This document shows, piece by piece, positions 12,001 through 25,570 of a stretch of 64,000 bases of DNA. Source of the DNA: Certhia americana (lineage: Eukaryota > Chordata > Aves > Passeriformes > Certhiidae); assembly GCA_018697195.1 (NCBI GenBank), contig CM031857.1, positions 92,407,631 to 92,471,630 on the forward strand, written 5' to 3'. The notes under the pieces were generated by a model. The model did not search any database. It had not been told where the DNA came from and saw only the letters and a list, made by a program, of their open reading frames with translations. Each line of letters starts with the position of its first letter. The first letter of the stretch is position 1. Position numbers and translations under genes: made by a program.

Positions 12001-15000
12001 ATTATGGTTTACAAGCTTGTTAACGTTGAAAAATAAGTCTGTTATGGATTCTTGTAGAAGTTTGTTAAAAACAATTATACCCATGGGCACACAACTGAGA
12101 TGAAGGAAAATCAAATGGACATATATCAGTCAATAATTAGAATGCAAAAAGCCTGAAAGTTTAAAATTTAGCAATGGACAATGTGCTTTGAAGTGTACAA
12201 CTATTTATGTCCTGAGGAAAACAGATTCCTGGGAACATAACACTAATGGTGACAACCCAATGTGGTTGTTTTGATCTGAGCAGGAGCCTTTTTGGTCCGA
12301 ACAGTCAGATCTAGGACATAATTCATCCCATCCTTACACTGGCTTTCTAAACTGATCAACATTAAACTGATTGACTGCATCTCTCCCAGAAAGTTCCTAC
12401 TGCCTTCTCCCAACCACAAAGGTGGGTGAAGATGACAAGCTTACATAGAGAGATCCACCCCCTGTAGAAAGTGTAAGGGTGGGGAGATGATTCTCCTGAT
12501 TTGCTCAGTATGCAGGTAAATGAAGACAAGTGTGCCTGCACCAGAACGATATTCTAGGATTTATGTAATCAAGCTGGAGGAGCTGGCCCTCAATTATGAA
12601 GGTGTCTGCTGAGAAGGCTTTCAGTTCCAAGTCTTTCCCATATTTTGGATGATGCATAATCCCAGGAATCTCTAAGAAGTCCAGAGTCTAAGCAGAGTTT
12701 AGAAATGGGATTTATAGGATCTAATTAAGATTTATGCAATATAGGCAGAACATCCGGCTGCTGTTTTAGATCACCCAGAGAATCTCATCGGATCTATTTC
12801 AGATACCAGAGCTAAATCTCATCATAGAAGGGTAAGGGGATTAGAGATGTAGCACAGGGAAACTGGTTGAGACGTGTCTACAGAGCAGATGTCCAGCTTC
12901 CCATGAGATCAATCCTGTGCTAAGTGTCCAAGTCTCACCCTCACAGGAAGCTGTACCCTTTGATGGGAACACTGGGTGTGAAGGACACTATTTCAGCAGA
13001 CATGTGTGCAAACACAAAATGAGTTATACCATTGCATTGGTGTGCAAGCTTTCTGTGCATAAGATGAGGTGTTGCTTAATCAGAAATAGGCTGGAGAATC
13101 AAGAGTAAAGCATGGTAATTCTGTCCAGAAATGTGTAGCGTTAATATTCTCAATGAGACCCACAGGGTCAAAAGGCAGCCCTTGGAGGCAAGACTGTCTG
13201 ATTCTGCCTACTGTAATGGTAATACCATATTAGAGAAAATATTGCCTAAGAAATAGTGTTGGAAACACTAATTTTTGAGTGTAAAAAAATGGAACCAGTG
13301 AGGGAAAAAAATTAAGAGCAGTTTGTTTGTTCAGAAGGAGTATATGCAGGGAAATGGTGGTGCAAGGGTGGTAAAAACTTGGAAAATTAAAAGAAAAGAT
13401 GAATAGGACATAAAATAGGGTGAAGAAAGAAAGTAATGAGGATATACAAAGAGCAAGAGCAGGGACATCTGCAGGCAGCAGTGATGTTGTGAAAACAAAT
13501 CCACTGGGAGCCCTCATGGGGAGGGACCACACATCTCTTGACCAGGCATATCCCTGTGGAAAGGTGGGGTAAGAAGGGATAAGCTTGCAAGGAAGCAGGA
13601 GCAAAGGCAGTTGCAACTTAATAAAAAAAAAGCAACTTAATTGCTCTTTTGTGTAATTTATCAGATTTCTTACAGTGATTTTGTACAAATGCTAATAACA
13701 AGATATAGAATTTTAATCGAATGTTTCTTGCAGTGATGTAGTTGTGAGTTATTACTAATAACAACAGTGATACCTTACTTTGCCAAATAAAGAAATAATA
13801 GATTCTTAAAGGTGTTTTCTTTAATCAGCAAATCTTAAGTTACATCTAACACTGCTCAGGTCCACACTGTTCAAAGCTAGGCACCTCCAGAGCTGGCTTA
13901 CCCAGCCACTGTGCTGGGACGAATATATTTATCATGTTCAAGCAACATGAACACTACTCAAACAAAAGCAAGAGAAAACATGTAAGTAAGTGCCACCTAT
14001 GTTTATAAAGCTTGCATATTTGCCTAATGTAAATACTTCTCATTTTTATGTACAGCAAGCATAAAATGTGGGTGTCCCAACACAAAACTTTTTCTGCCCT
14101 CTTGCTTTCTCATAATTTTTTTTTTTCTTCAAACAATATTATTTCTGTACTCACACATCTTCAGCCAAAACCAGACAGCTTAAATGAAGTTTCCTTCAGC
14201 CAAACTCTTAAAAAACACAGAAATATATATGCACTTTTCTTTAAACTTTTCCACACATTAATGATTTATTTGTTGCAAATCTTGGCCTCATTTGGGTAGT
14301 TGTCATTTCTGCATGCCCATTCAAGTACCTCCACTTCAAGGGCTGGTATTTTAACAAAGAACAAAGGCAACCAGAGACAGACCTCAAAGTACAGTTCTAT
14401 GAGTACAGAAAGACCAGGAAATATAAGCCATTTCCTTACATACAGCTCAAAAAATAATTACGGAAATTATAATGAAAATATTGCAACGTGGAATCAAAGA
14501 CTCCATGCACCGACATCTTCTTTGATAAAGTTTTGTACATTGTAGTTGTGCATTAACTTCTGCACTGACAAACCCCATTCTGTTCACCCAAGTTTCACCA
14601 AGGCATGTTTTAGAAGGTTTTGGGAGCTTGCTGAAACACTGAACTATGACTGGAGGTGCTAACATACTGCATGCCTCTGCAGTGGGGCAATGAACAGCAC
14701 ATTCAGATGCTTCAAATGAGGCTTCAGCCTGGAAGTCCTGAGGGAATTCCTGGCATGCCTGAGAGCCAGCCCCTTGTGCCAGTGGCAGGGAGACCAGACC
14801 AGGCCACACCTCCAGTAGGAACCTTGGCTTTCACATTTGACCTTCAGCTGCTGTTACAAACATTAATTAAAAATTCAGTTTATACAGCCCTGAATTAGAA
14901 ACATTGATTTTTTTGCTTCCTTCAAAAGAAAGAAGAAAACATAAAGTAGGAATATGACTGAGTACTCCTGCTGCTGATCGTCACCAGGCAGAGAAGAACT

Positions 15001-18000
15001 TCTTCGGATTCAAACGTGACAGCACAGTTGTCTTTACTCAAACCCAACAATTTACTCTTTTAAGAGCTGAAAACATTTTTTGCCTGTTGCCAAAACTTAT
15101 TTCTCTAGAAATATGTATAAACAACCACTCAAAACCAGTACTGAGGATGCAGTCAGCGGAGAAGGCCTGGATTGCCCAGGAACAGGCTTGGTCTCTCCTC
15201 AGAGCTACAATGTCAAAGATGGACTCAGCCATCTGAAACTGCCTGCTAACAGTCCAGAAGCTACTAGTGCACGGGACAGTAAGACCACTGTGAAGACCTT
15301 AATTTTCCAGGGTAAGGGAGAGATAATTGGCACAGTCAGAGAGGAAGGAAAAGATGTGGGTGTGGATCCTCTCTCCAACTGTTCTGAGAATTATTTCACT
15401 AAGAACTAATTCTTTCTTTCATATTTGAATGGGAGCCAGAACCTTTTTCAGACTGGATGCATGGCAACTAGAATAATTTAGTGCATGACCTCAAAATCTT
15501 ATGAATGTTTACTCTTCCCACCAAAAGTAGGGGGAGCCATGTATTTACATATCCTTCAATGAAATAAAATCTGGAGGAGGAAACTGGTCCCAGAAAGAAC
15601 ACAAAGATACTTACCACCAGCTGTGGTGGTCTCCTTCACCACTGCCTTATGGAGTCTTCCCAGTGCAATGAGAAGAACTCTACTTGTGGCAATCAATTAT
15701 GTATTGTAAACTGGTGTGAAGTTTCACGTGCCATCTCCCTCCTATGTAGTGTATCAAGAAAACTGGGAAGCAGGATACCAAGAAAGCAAAGGGCTTGCTT
15801 CAGCTCTGAGTCCTGATGGGCATGGGGATGTCAAAAAGGAAAAGTACCCAAAGGCACTACTGCTCCCAGGGACTGTGATGCCTTTATTTGATGTCTGGGA
15901 TGAGGAAAGGAAGGGCAAGAATTTAAAGTCTCCAATGCTGAGAAGACCCCAAAAGACAGAAACTTGATTTCTCAATTGTGTCTTAGCAAGTATGTTGGAA
16001 CCAGAGATGGGAAACGTGAATTCTGTATCTCTCAGAAATGAAGCTATAAAAGACTTTCCTCTTATGGACTTGCTTGTGACTCTTGATTATATGAACCTTC
16101 TGGCATGCAGCCTTGATTTGAGGCTGCATAGTTTCATTTCAAAGTGAAACTTCACAGCTCCACATGTTCACTTTATTTGAGGTACTATTTACTGCCCCTC
16201 TTAAAATTAAAAAGTTCTCCTGTTGCTGTCTGGAGACACTGCCTTGGAACAATGGTAGAAGCCAGATATGATACAGTGTGAACTCATCCATCACATTTTC
16301 ATAAAACCATTTCTAATTTTGTGGCTTTCATCCAAACACATATTTACCCAGAAAACTAGATGAAATCCAGAAAGAGCTGCTGTGATATAGCAGGCATTAA
16401 AAAAAAAAAAAAAAAAGGTCTTTAAGAGGCCAGGCAAAAAGTAACGCTTAAAAGCTGCCAACATATAAAGCACAGATATTTGAATAACTGTCCAGGGGTC
16501 TTGCCTAGTTGTCCAACATCAGTTTGTTTGCAAACAGCACATTTTGAAGCAAGCAGCATATGTCATGACATAGTTTCCAGTCAAGAAGTCTGAGAATGGA
16601 AGTCTCATATTTTACAGGTAATGAAGCTGTATTCAGCCATATTTTACCTTTTTTCCCTGTCACAGAGACAGCATATGTTAAGCTATGAAAGAGACTAGAA
16701 CATAAGACAGGAAGACGCAGTTAAAACACTTTAAAATGTCAAACAATTAAAAAAAAAAAGTCACCTCTATAGAAAAATATAGCACTCCTGCTTATTTTTG
16801 AAGAATCTGTAATGCTGTGGGAAATGAAATCCTAAAAGGCTGCCCCAGGTCTCTGCATGACAGTGCTTCAGCTTTCAGGGGCTAATGAAGAAGGGTTAAG
16901 ATGCAGAAGGGTTTTTCTGGAACAAAAGTGCATCCAGAAAATGAAGAAAAACATCATCTGGCACTTGTCTATTTGAGACGGGTAACTTACCTGCCTAAAG
17001 AAATGACAAATTTTGTCTTACTCATCAGCTAAGGCTTGACTCTATGGCAGCAGGAGACAGGTGATGCTGCAGGAAGACTAAGCTCTTAGAAGGGTGTGCA
17101 ACCATGGTTAAAGATGTCTCTTACATCTTACAAGGGGGCAAATATTACACAGACATGAACTGATACCTACGGCCCACAATAGTTTCAAAAAGAAAATAAA
17201 AGTGTTGCTCTGTTTTACCAAGGCCAGAACTGGGTTTGCCTTCAGAGAAAACATCCCATGGGTATCAGCCTAGTAAGACTTTAAAGCCGGAAATGTATTA
17301 AAGGTAAGGAAAGATACCTACATTAATTATTACTATTAATTAAGCTAAGCCCATTGGCTTCTTGGATTATAATGAGAACTCAGAAACTTCCTGAATATAG
17401 AGATACCTAAATTTAGGTGACTTCATGTCACCTGGTTCTTTGTTGAAATGGTATTTTTTGGCTAAATCTGAGAGAAAAGTAAAGAATGCAGCAATAGCTA
17501 GAGTAAAATCTGTATTGGTAAATTAAAATTTGATATCTTACTAAACTTGATCCCATCTTTGTAAATCCATACTTTTAGAGACATGTTTTATTTTGCTACT
17601 ATCTTTTCTTATGAGACAACAGACTCTCATCTAACATTCAACATGGCATTCCTCATCTAAAATGATGGTGGTCTTTAGACTAAGAGTGCTGGGATGTCTT
17701 AACATGAGTCCTTGTTCTCAGAACATCATCCCTAGAAATTAAATGCATCTCCACAGAAGCTACTAAGGTGGTTTCAAAAACAGCATTAAAGAAGTCAGAA
17801 GAAGTGTTTTCTAGTTATCAGCAATGAAAAAATCATTTGATTTAATTCGGTGATTTTTTTGTAACTTGCCAAGTAGATGTAATCACTTGTTAGGGAGGCT
17901 GTGACACTGAAAAGCACAGATTGTTTCTCTTTTAATTTTTATTCTAGTATTTTATTTATGCAGTTTTGTATTTTTCTATTTTGTAATTTATTTTATATTT

Positions 18001-20156
18001 GATGTGCCCAAGGCTTATGCAAGGTGCAAGTCAGTGGACAGTGTTATCTTGATATGTGCAGTTATACTGGAATATTTTCCATAAAGAAACGAAGTCAAAG
18101 ACATTATCAACCCTTAATCTGAATTTGGCTTTTGTGCAATATCTTATATTACTGGAATAAAACCTCCTTTCCCATCCCTAAGAACAGAAAGACATTTGTT
18201 CACATACTAGTAGCAAAATAATGAAACACAGCATTCACTCATTAAAGTAGCAATTTCTATATTTAACTACTTCTGGTTTCCGAAGTCTAGTCATTTTCAG
18301 TTTTGGAAAGACATCCAAATAATGATATCATTTGCTTGAAACAATAGAAAGTCTGGATACTAGTCTATATATGGAGATTTTTTTTTTAGTCTATTTATAA
18401 ACCACGCCAGTTATTTGACCTGTCTAGTTTACTCACCTACGTAAATTGGCAGACTCAGGAAACTTAAGAACATATTATTCTTTGTGAGTGGTAAACCTTA
18501 AAGGTTGCTAATCATACTTCAGATAGGCAAACAGTATTTCTGAAAACTCATCTGTGCTTATTACACTAAGAACAAACCAACCTGCCAATGTAGGAAACAT
18601 TTTTTAACTTTAGAACCAGCAGTAGTGCAACTGCATTAGCTCTGCTTGTGGGGAGGGAACTGACAGAAACCAGCTGTTTGCATGGCTGCAGCATCTCTAC
18701 TTTTTTTCAGTGCAGTGCAACGGTGCCAGGGTTTCCCAAAATGTGAGCACAACCACTGAGATTTTACTCCTGTTTCATGTCTTCTGTAATTACTTAAAAA
18801 CGTTTGATTGTGTATGAACTGCTTTTATCAGTTGAATTAGTTAACTGTTTTCCTCTGATGTTTACAGACATTGTTCTGTTTACAGTCATGGTTCAGACAT
18901 GGCTCAGACATGCTGATCTGGTTCTGAAGTGAATACTTAAGAGATCCCAGGAGTTCTTTTTTCCCTTGGGAGGGATGAATTTGGCAATGGTTTTCAATGG
19001 CCTTTTTAAAATCTTGTGCCTGCAGAATCAGATATAATAAAGGAAAGCAAGAAAGCTGAATTTAAATTCTTCCTGCAGAATTATATAAACTGCAATTTGA
19101 AATATCTGCCAAGACCTGGAAGTATGGAATTATCCCTGACAGCATGATTTGGAAGGAATGGATTTGCACAGGTTTATCAGGGATGGCACAGATTGGCTGA
19201 CACTGCATTTATCATACATGCTGATGGGTAAGTCAAGTCCAGTATAATGTTTACGGCCCTGGCTCAATTTTCAGACCTGGCTGTTAGACAAATGACTCTA
19301 GTGGAAATATTAAATGTGGAAATTTGCTATGCAATTTTTCAGAACTGCTTCTTGGGACTGGACTGGTATTTCCTTAAAAGTAAGAAGAATGGGTAAGAGA
19401 TTTGCTAACTGGAAAAAGAACTCCATATGATGATGGAAGTGTTTACTGCTAACTGCTTGGTCAGATGCTTCACCCACCATTTCCTTTCTATTTCAGCCAA
19501 GAAACAGCCCATGAGAACTAGCTTTCTTACTGACCCATTTCACTTTCCACTTTTGATTGCAAAACTTAACCTCCTCCCTGAGCCTTACTGCCTCTGCTCC
19601 AAGGTGATCAGTGTTGTCTCTGGTGAAAGCCTTGGGTACAAGTTTAGGAAATAAAGAAGCTACAGTAGAGGATCTGACATACAAGGACTATATGAAGACA
19701 TCTGTGAAAGTTTTGCTATTTGCAATGAGGTTAAGGAAGGTAATCTAACATACAGAAGAACATAATTAGAAAGAAAAGATCAATGCCTTTCTTGAGGATA
19801 TAAAAATTGGTAGCCGTCTATCATTGATAATCTCTTTTCTCACCTATATACTTTTGATTAGCAAAATGTCTTAAAATATTTGCTCATAAAACTCACATGA
19901 TATCTTCCTTTCTTCTGCCAAAAAGCTCTTTTAGTTGCTTACCTAGTTAAAGGTCAAAATCTATATCTCAATATAATGCATTTGTATCTGTAGATTACAA
20001 AATTGGAAACCCAGAATGACTGAATTGTTATTCTGTATCCTAAAAAATAAATGACAGTTTATTCTTTGTATATTTCTTTACCCTGCATATCTGTTTCTAC
20101 ATAATTTTAATCAAAAGAGTGGGAAGGCTTGTTTGTTTTTTAGGTTTTTGTTTTTG

Positions 20157-20178
20157 TTTTTTTTTTTTTTTTTTTTTT
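20157..20178 (+). repeat. Poly-T tract (22 T)
   Basis: An uninterrupted T run preceded by several GTTTTT units and followed by a G-rich GGGAAGGGGGG stretch. On the minus strand it reads as an A tail, but no retroposed gene is recognisable beside it. Confidence 0.9.
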
Positions 20179-20808
20179 GGGAAGGGGGGAATGGGGGAGG
20201 TTTCACTTCCTTCAAAATATCCCCTTGACTATACAAGAACATTACCACAGCCATGCTGTGAGAAACATTGGCTCAGGAGACGGTAATATGGAAATTACAT
20301 TTATTTACTCAACAAAAAAAAAAGGTTTTGTCTTTCCCATATTACCACTGACTTGTGACTTAAAACATGCTCTGGTTCAGTTTGGCAGCTGAGCTGATAT
20401 CTGCAATGTTGCAGAACTGGGTTAAATGCACTTTCCCAGAGTTTGATGAGTCACTGCTTCAGCTTGGTCTAGGACCCAGATTTTCCTGCTTTCCGGTCCA
20501 CTTCCCTAACCAACAGACAAACACTGTCTGCATTGCTGCAATAAGTCTTGTTGCTCCTCTCCACACCAAAAATGCTCTTATCATAGTACAAACAACTAAC
20601 ATACTGAGATTATAAACAACCAAACATCAAGCTTTTAACTGACTTAAGGGATGTCATTTGGCTTCTCTTCCACATCCTTTTTCATTACATGCTTGTCATT
20701 TTGCAAACAGAGCTACAAAATTCAGAAATGCTCATGTCTTGGCAGTAAGGAGTAGAAAATAGACAAGAAAAAAAGTAAGTAAGACATTTACAGCTCACTG
20801 CATTAGAA

Positions 20809-20844
20809 ATGATATGAGCTTGACTCATGATATGAACTTGACTC
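20809..20844 (+). repeat. Tandem duplication of an 18-base unit
   Basis: ATGATATGAGCTTGACTC is followed immediately by ATGATATGAACTTGACTC, one base different. No function is apparent. Confidence 0.85.
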
Positions 20845-21164
20845 TTAGAAGAGGTAGAACAAACCCCAAAGTGCTCATCAATCTCAAAGGTCTTAGTAAC
20901 TGATGCTTTATTCAGAACATATTTCTGTATGCTGTATACCCCACCTGACTCAGGAAGAATAGCCCTGAATTTGAAATCCATCAGAGGCCACCAGGATGTA
21001 TACATTCAGCTTTACTATAAGCAGCTTTCTATGAAACTCCTTATAGGTGATGCCAGCTCAGCATAATGATATTGAGAAAGAAGGCACAAAGCCCAAGAAT
21101 GGATCTTAGAAATACTTTATCAGCAATGGTGTGGAAATAACCTGGGGCTGCAATGTTCATGTTC

Positions 21165-21187
21165 AACAAAACAACAACAACAACAAT
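21165..21187 (+). repeat. (CAA)n microsatellite
   Basis: A short run of CAA trinucleotides, about six units with one interruption, lies in featureless intron. Confidence 0.85.
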
Positions 21188-24100
21188 AAATCCAAGCTCT
21201 ATCTCCTTGCTTGCCTCCTTGAAACCTCACAGATTGTATCTCATGCCTCTGTTCAGAACAGATCTTTAGATTAGAGACCAGTAATAAGGCTGTTGGTCTC
21301 TTGAGTAGGTGCCATCTTAATATGGTACTGGTTTGGCCACTCTAAGATCTGAAACACAAAAACCCAGCGGCTTTTATCTGACCTAAGATGCAAGACTTTG
21401 CTAAACTGCAAAGCAAGTAGAGGAAAACAGTTCTCCCCATGTAGACTGAGGAATCAAGCCTCCAGTGAATCATTACTTATATGTATGGCTCAACCACCAT
21501 AAAGACCAGGGACCCTTTGCTATACCACACAAAACTAAAGCTTCATTTTCAGGCATCAGAAGGTAACACAAAAATCACATATTTGTCTTGTCTTTCTTTT
21601 CTGTGATTATGGAAAAGTCAATAGCTACACTATATTTTGTGAGCAGAATAGATCTCAAATGCATTACATTTCTGGAAGGACTCTACTACATATCCCCTGC
21701 TGGAAGAATCAATCTCTCACCATTTATTTTCATAAAGAAACTCAACATTTCACCTGCTGAAAGCCTGGTAAAAGAGTTTCATTGCTACCTCTTCACTAGA
21801 TCCTTCCTTCTGTGTTCTATTTTTCCAATGCCCAAGAAATTATTACAGATGATTTTCGAAAGACAGGTCTTTTTCATGAAAAGGCAACAGAACTGACACA
21901 TGCTGGATCAGTAATGAGGTTTTGAGTCTGGTCACACTTTGTCTGCAAAACTGTTGTTCACAGAGATGAATCTCACAAAGCATGCATTTGAGGGGTTAAA
22001 TTCTGTTCGGTGCCTGCAAGATGCATAACTAGAACTTCATTTCTCCATCTGAAAAGCTAAGAAATAGTCCACAGAAAATTCCCATTCTCTGTTTATATTA
22101 CTTAATTTGTAGTCTCTTCCCATTTGTATCTTGAAAGGTAAGAAGAGGGTTTTCCTAGTCATCAAGTCCTGGGATCTGTTTTACTGAATTGGAAAGCTGG
22201 TAAAACAAGCATTTACTCCAAACCTCATCCACTTTATTTCCTTAGTGGGTACTTACAACACACGCAAGTGTAATTAATTTTCCAGCTGTGAAATATAATA
22301 GCTTTTCTCCTGGTTTCTTGTTTTTACTTTTCTGTTTTTCGTGATGAATTGGGTTCCACACAGGCAAAAGCTTCTCAGTAGTAGGAGATCCCAGATAAGC
22401 TGCTAACTTGGTTTCAATTGTAGTGATGCTGCTCAAGTACAATATTTTAGCACAGTTGGACCATTTCTCTACAGTTCTCAGAGTGCTACACTGTTCACAC
22501 AGTGTCCACTAAAGAACATTTATTTTGCTGTTCTGATAATTCAAGCATAATATTTCAAATTTCCTGGAATTTTGTGATTGCTGCCCATTACCTTCCTTAA
22601 GCATACACGTGTTCTTTCCTTCCCTCTGCACAACATTCAGGTCACCAGATCATTTGGTTAACACCCTAAAGTTGATTACAGTTACATTAACATTAAGCCT
22701 TTTTTGTGGCATTAGTGATTCCCTCTGCCCACTGCTACACACAACCCTGGCTTAAGTATCTTAGGAGAGTGCTTGCTCCCATTGGTGTTCCTGTGCTTCT
22801 TTATCATATACAAGCCAGATTTTGAGTCTAGGTCATCACTGATGCAGCAAGGCAAGATACTAAAAATATGGGCATGACAAAAAGAATCTTTGAAGATCTT
22901 AATATGGTAATAATTAAGACCGTTTTGGATTTCTCTTCTCCTATTTACTGAGAAAGATAAAGAGTATCTACAGTAACACATTTCTCAGAAATTCTTGAAA
23001 CATTTCAATGCCTTGCTTTTTCTTCTTAATCCCCAAAAAAATCTCCCACAGCAAGTCGCCAGTTGGCCTGAACTCAGTTGCCCCACAAAATCCAACTGTA
23101 TCCCTTAATCATGGAAACCCAGCGTCCTGATGCTTTCTGGAGAACTTCCTTACCATTATAAAATGTGATGTTCTTGCCTGTGAATTCCTGCTACAATGTG
23201 AATTAGGATCTCAAGACAAGTAAGTTTTTTCTGCTTCTGCTGTTTTTATTATATTTAGGTAAGTATGGAAACATGATTTCTAGTGTTTTCCTCATTAAGC
23301 CACATCAATAATATAAAAAACATGGAAAAAGCTACTCTTAAAAATCTTATAATAACAAACCCCTCATCTTCCATGCAAATATACTTCTTTAACTCTTACA
23401 GTCCCAAACCCCAGTACGCTTTTCTTTGTAAAAAACCCACAACAAATGTAACTATTATCCCATGTTGGTAACACTCTAACTATCCAGTCATCTCTTTCTA
23501 GCAACAAGGGACCTACATGCATCATGACTAAGAACAATAGTTTATGCCAGGTGCTTAAAGAGCACAACATCATGCAAACAATTATTTGGTTTTGTATTTT
23601 GACCAAACATACAAGTTATTAGCCACTCCTGTTCCATAACTCATCTTTTAAAAAATTGTTCTATTCTTTCATGAAGAGAACAGTTACAATGCTGACATGC
23701 TCTGCTGTGTCTATTTTGCTGGCAATAGCTGTCATAGCAGGCAAAAGTGAGGTTAACTTACTTCTCACTTCCCCCACTCCCCACCACCCCCCAACCTAGG
23801 AACACAGTAGCAAAACCGGAATTGTTCTTCTGAATTGCACATCCGTCAACCTCCTCCTGGGAAGAGACAGCTATTTCTTATCTTGGCTGTTTTACATCAC
23901 TGAAATGTGAAGGCAGAATCTGAAGGAAGGAAGTCATAGAAAAGAGAGACCTCTAAGTTTCAGAGCACTGAAGGGAACTACCAGAAAAAGGGTGGGATGG
24001 TTGGTAGTGGTGAGGATGAGAATGCTCTAGGTAATGAAGAGCTACAGAACCTCCAATGATAGAAAAAGAAAACTTTTCAAGAGAATATTTTTGATCTGCT

Positions 24101-25199
24101 ATCCTTTACCCTTCTGAAAAGTCATTTAAATAAACACCTTTACATTATTTCAGTCTGTAAACTTATCTTTGAGATCCTAAAGGAAAGATGTCCCTCTCTA
24201 ATGTTATTCATGCCTCAAATATAGAAAGAAAAACTTCCTTTTTGCACTATTCTGGGACACGCTGCCTTTGAAAGTAGGGATTTACAGCTAAATCTAGTAT
24301 AAATAATGTCATTTGGTAATACTTCAAGAAATGACAGCAGGGTTAACTTAGTCTTCCCTTGGGACCATAAATGAACACATGGGTTCTCTAAAAAGACACA
24401 AAAAAATTTTAATCATTGCATTTAGAAGAAGATCGGTTTAAAGGACACAGACTTGAAATGTATCAGGAGTAAATTTTAAAAGATTAGGAGTTAAAGTATC
24501 CTAAATGCAGAGTACTTATCTGAAACTTATTGGGACAATTTGATGCTCTGTGAAACAGTACCAGAAATCCTGTACCAGCAGGCCATCTGCAGTAATTTCA
24601 TAACTTGCTTTCAGGCTAGAAACTTCATCTGTTTGGTGTTAATTGCTCACCTCTGGATCTCGTGTAATGCTGAGACCATACCATAAGAACTCAAACCCCA
24701 GTAACTTTATAATCCCTTATCATGGAAATGCTAACCAAGCATGTCAGAACTCAAAACTGATGATGCAACAGCAGGAGCTTGGACAAAATCAGTCACTTTC
24801 TCCAGAGAAAGCAATGATCTGAAAAGCAGCCCTTTCTCAAGAACTTCTGTGGACAAGAAGTCTTCTCCACAGAATAGGAAAGAAACATCTCTTGGCATCT
24901 GCTAGCGAGGGAAGAGAATAATGGACCAGGCTTTATCACGTTTAATTGAACATTTATTTTCTAGCATTTTGGACCTTTGTGTTACAACCCATTAAGTTAA
25001 AGAGTGTAGAAAACGGTATGCAAAAGCGTATTTGCAAAAAACTGGCTACCTATCCTGGGGTAAATAATGGTCCTGATAAATTGCTCTTGCCCCAAGGAGT
25101 GGAAAAGTGTATCTATGTGGGGAATAAGATTCCTAGGAGATAATTCCTTCTTTTCTTTTTTTTTCCCCTAGGAAAGAAAAAAAAAATATTTAATTCGGT

Positions 25200-25570
25200 A
25201 AGTCCGTTCTGCGTGGCCGGGACTTTGCGTGGGTTCCCGCACCGCTGCGCTTTCTGTAAAGCGCCAGGAGCTCGGCGGGCACGGCCCGGGAACGGAGCGG
25301 AGGGAAAAGGGGAAAAGGGGCGGCCGGCAGCGCTCCCGTGGCGGCGGCCCGGCCCGGCCCGGCCCGGCTCAGTTCGGCTCGGCACGGCCCGGCTCAGCAC
25401 GGCTCAGCTCGGCCCGGCTCTGCTCGGCCCGGCCGCACAGGAGCGGCGAGCTGCGGCAGAGCAGCTCCGTCCGCTCAGCCTGCGAGGCTCGGGGCCACCC
25501 CGCTCCTCTGCGCTGGGAACGGGAAGCCACCGCAGCCCCCACCCCCTGCTCCTGCAGGGCGACATGACGC
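25200..25570. promoter_or_regulatory. CpG-rich segment (small CpG island) inside the giant intron
   Basis: About 370 bases of very GC- and CpG-rich DNA sit abruptly in AT-rich intron, 23 kb downstream of the COL4A6-like promoter. It includes a pentamer-repeat core at 25346-25433. A GTAAGA donor-like site follows on the + strand at about 25658, and a GTAAGT site lies just before the island at 25198. It could be a promoter for an antisense or internal transcript, or merely an expanded GC-rich minisatellite. The open frames across it (up to 140 codons, Gly/Ala/Arg/Pro-rich) show no recognisable domain and I do not call them coding. Confidence 0.6.
25346..25433. repeat. Degenerate CGGCY pentamer array
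   Basis: The array reads as successive five-base units GGCCC/GGCTC/AGCAC/GGCTC and similar, about 17 units, with the tract's left end a pure GGCCC run. The 5-base period produces the Ala-Arg-Pro-Gly repeats seen in all translated frames. Confidence 0.8.
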
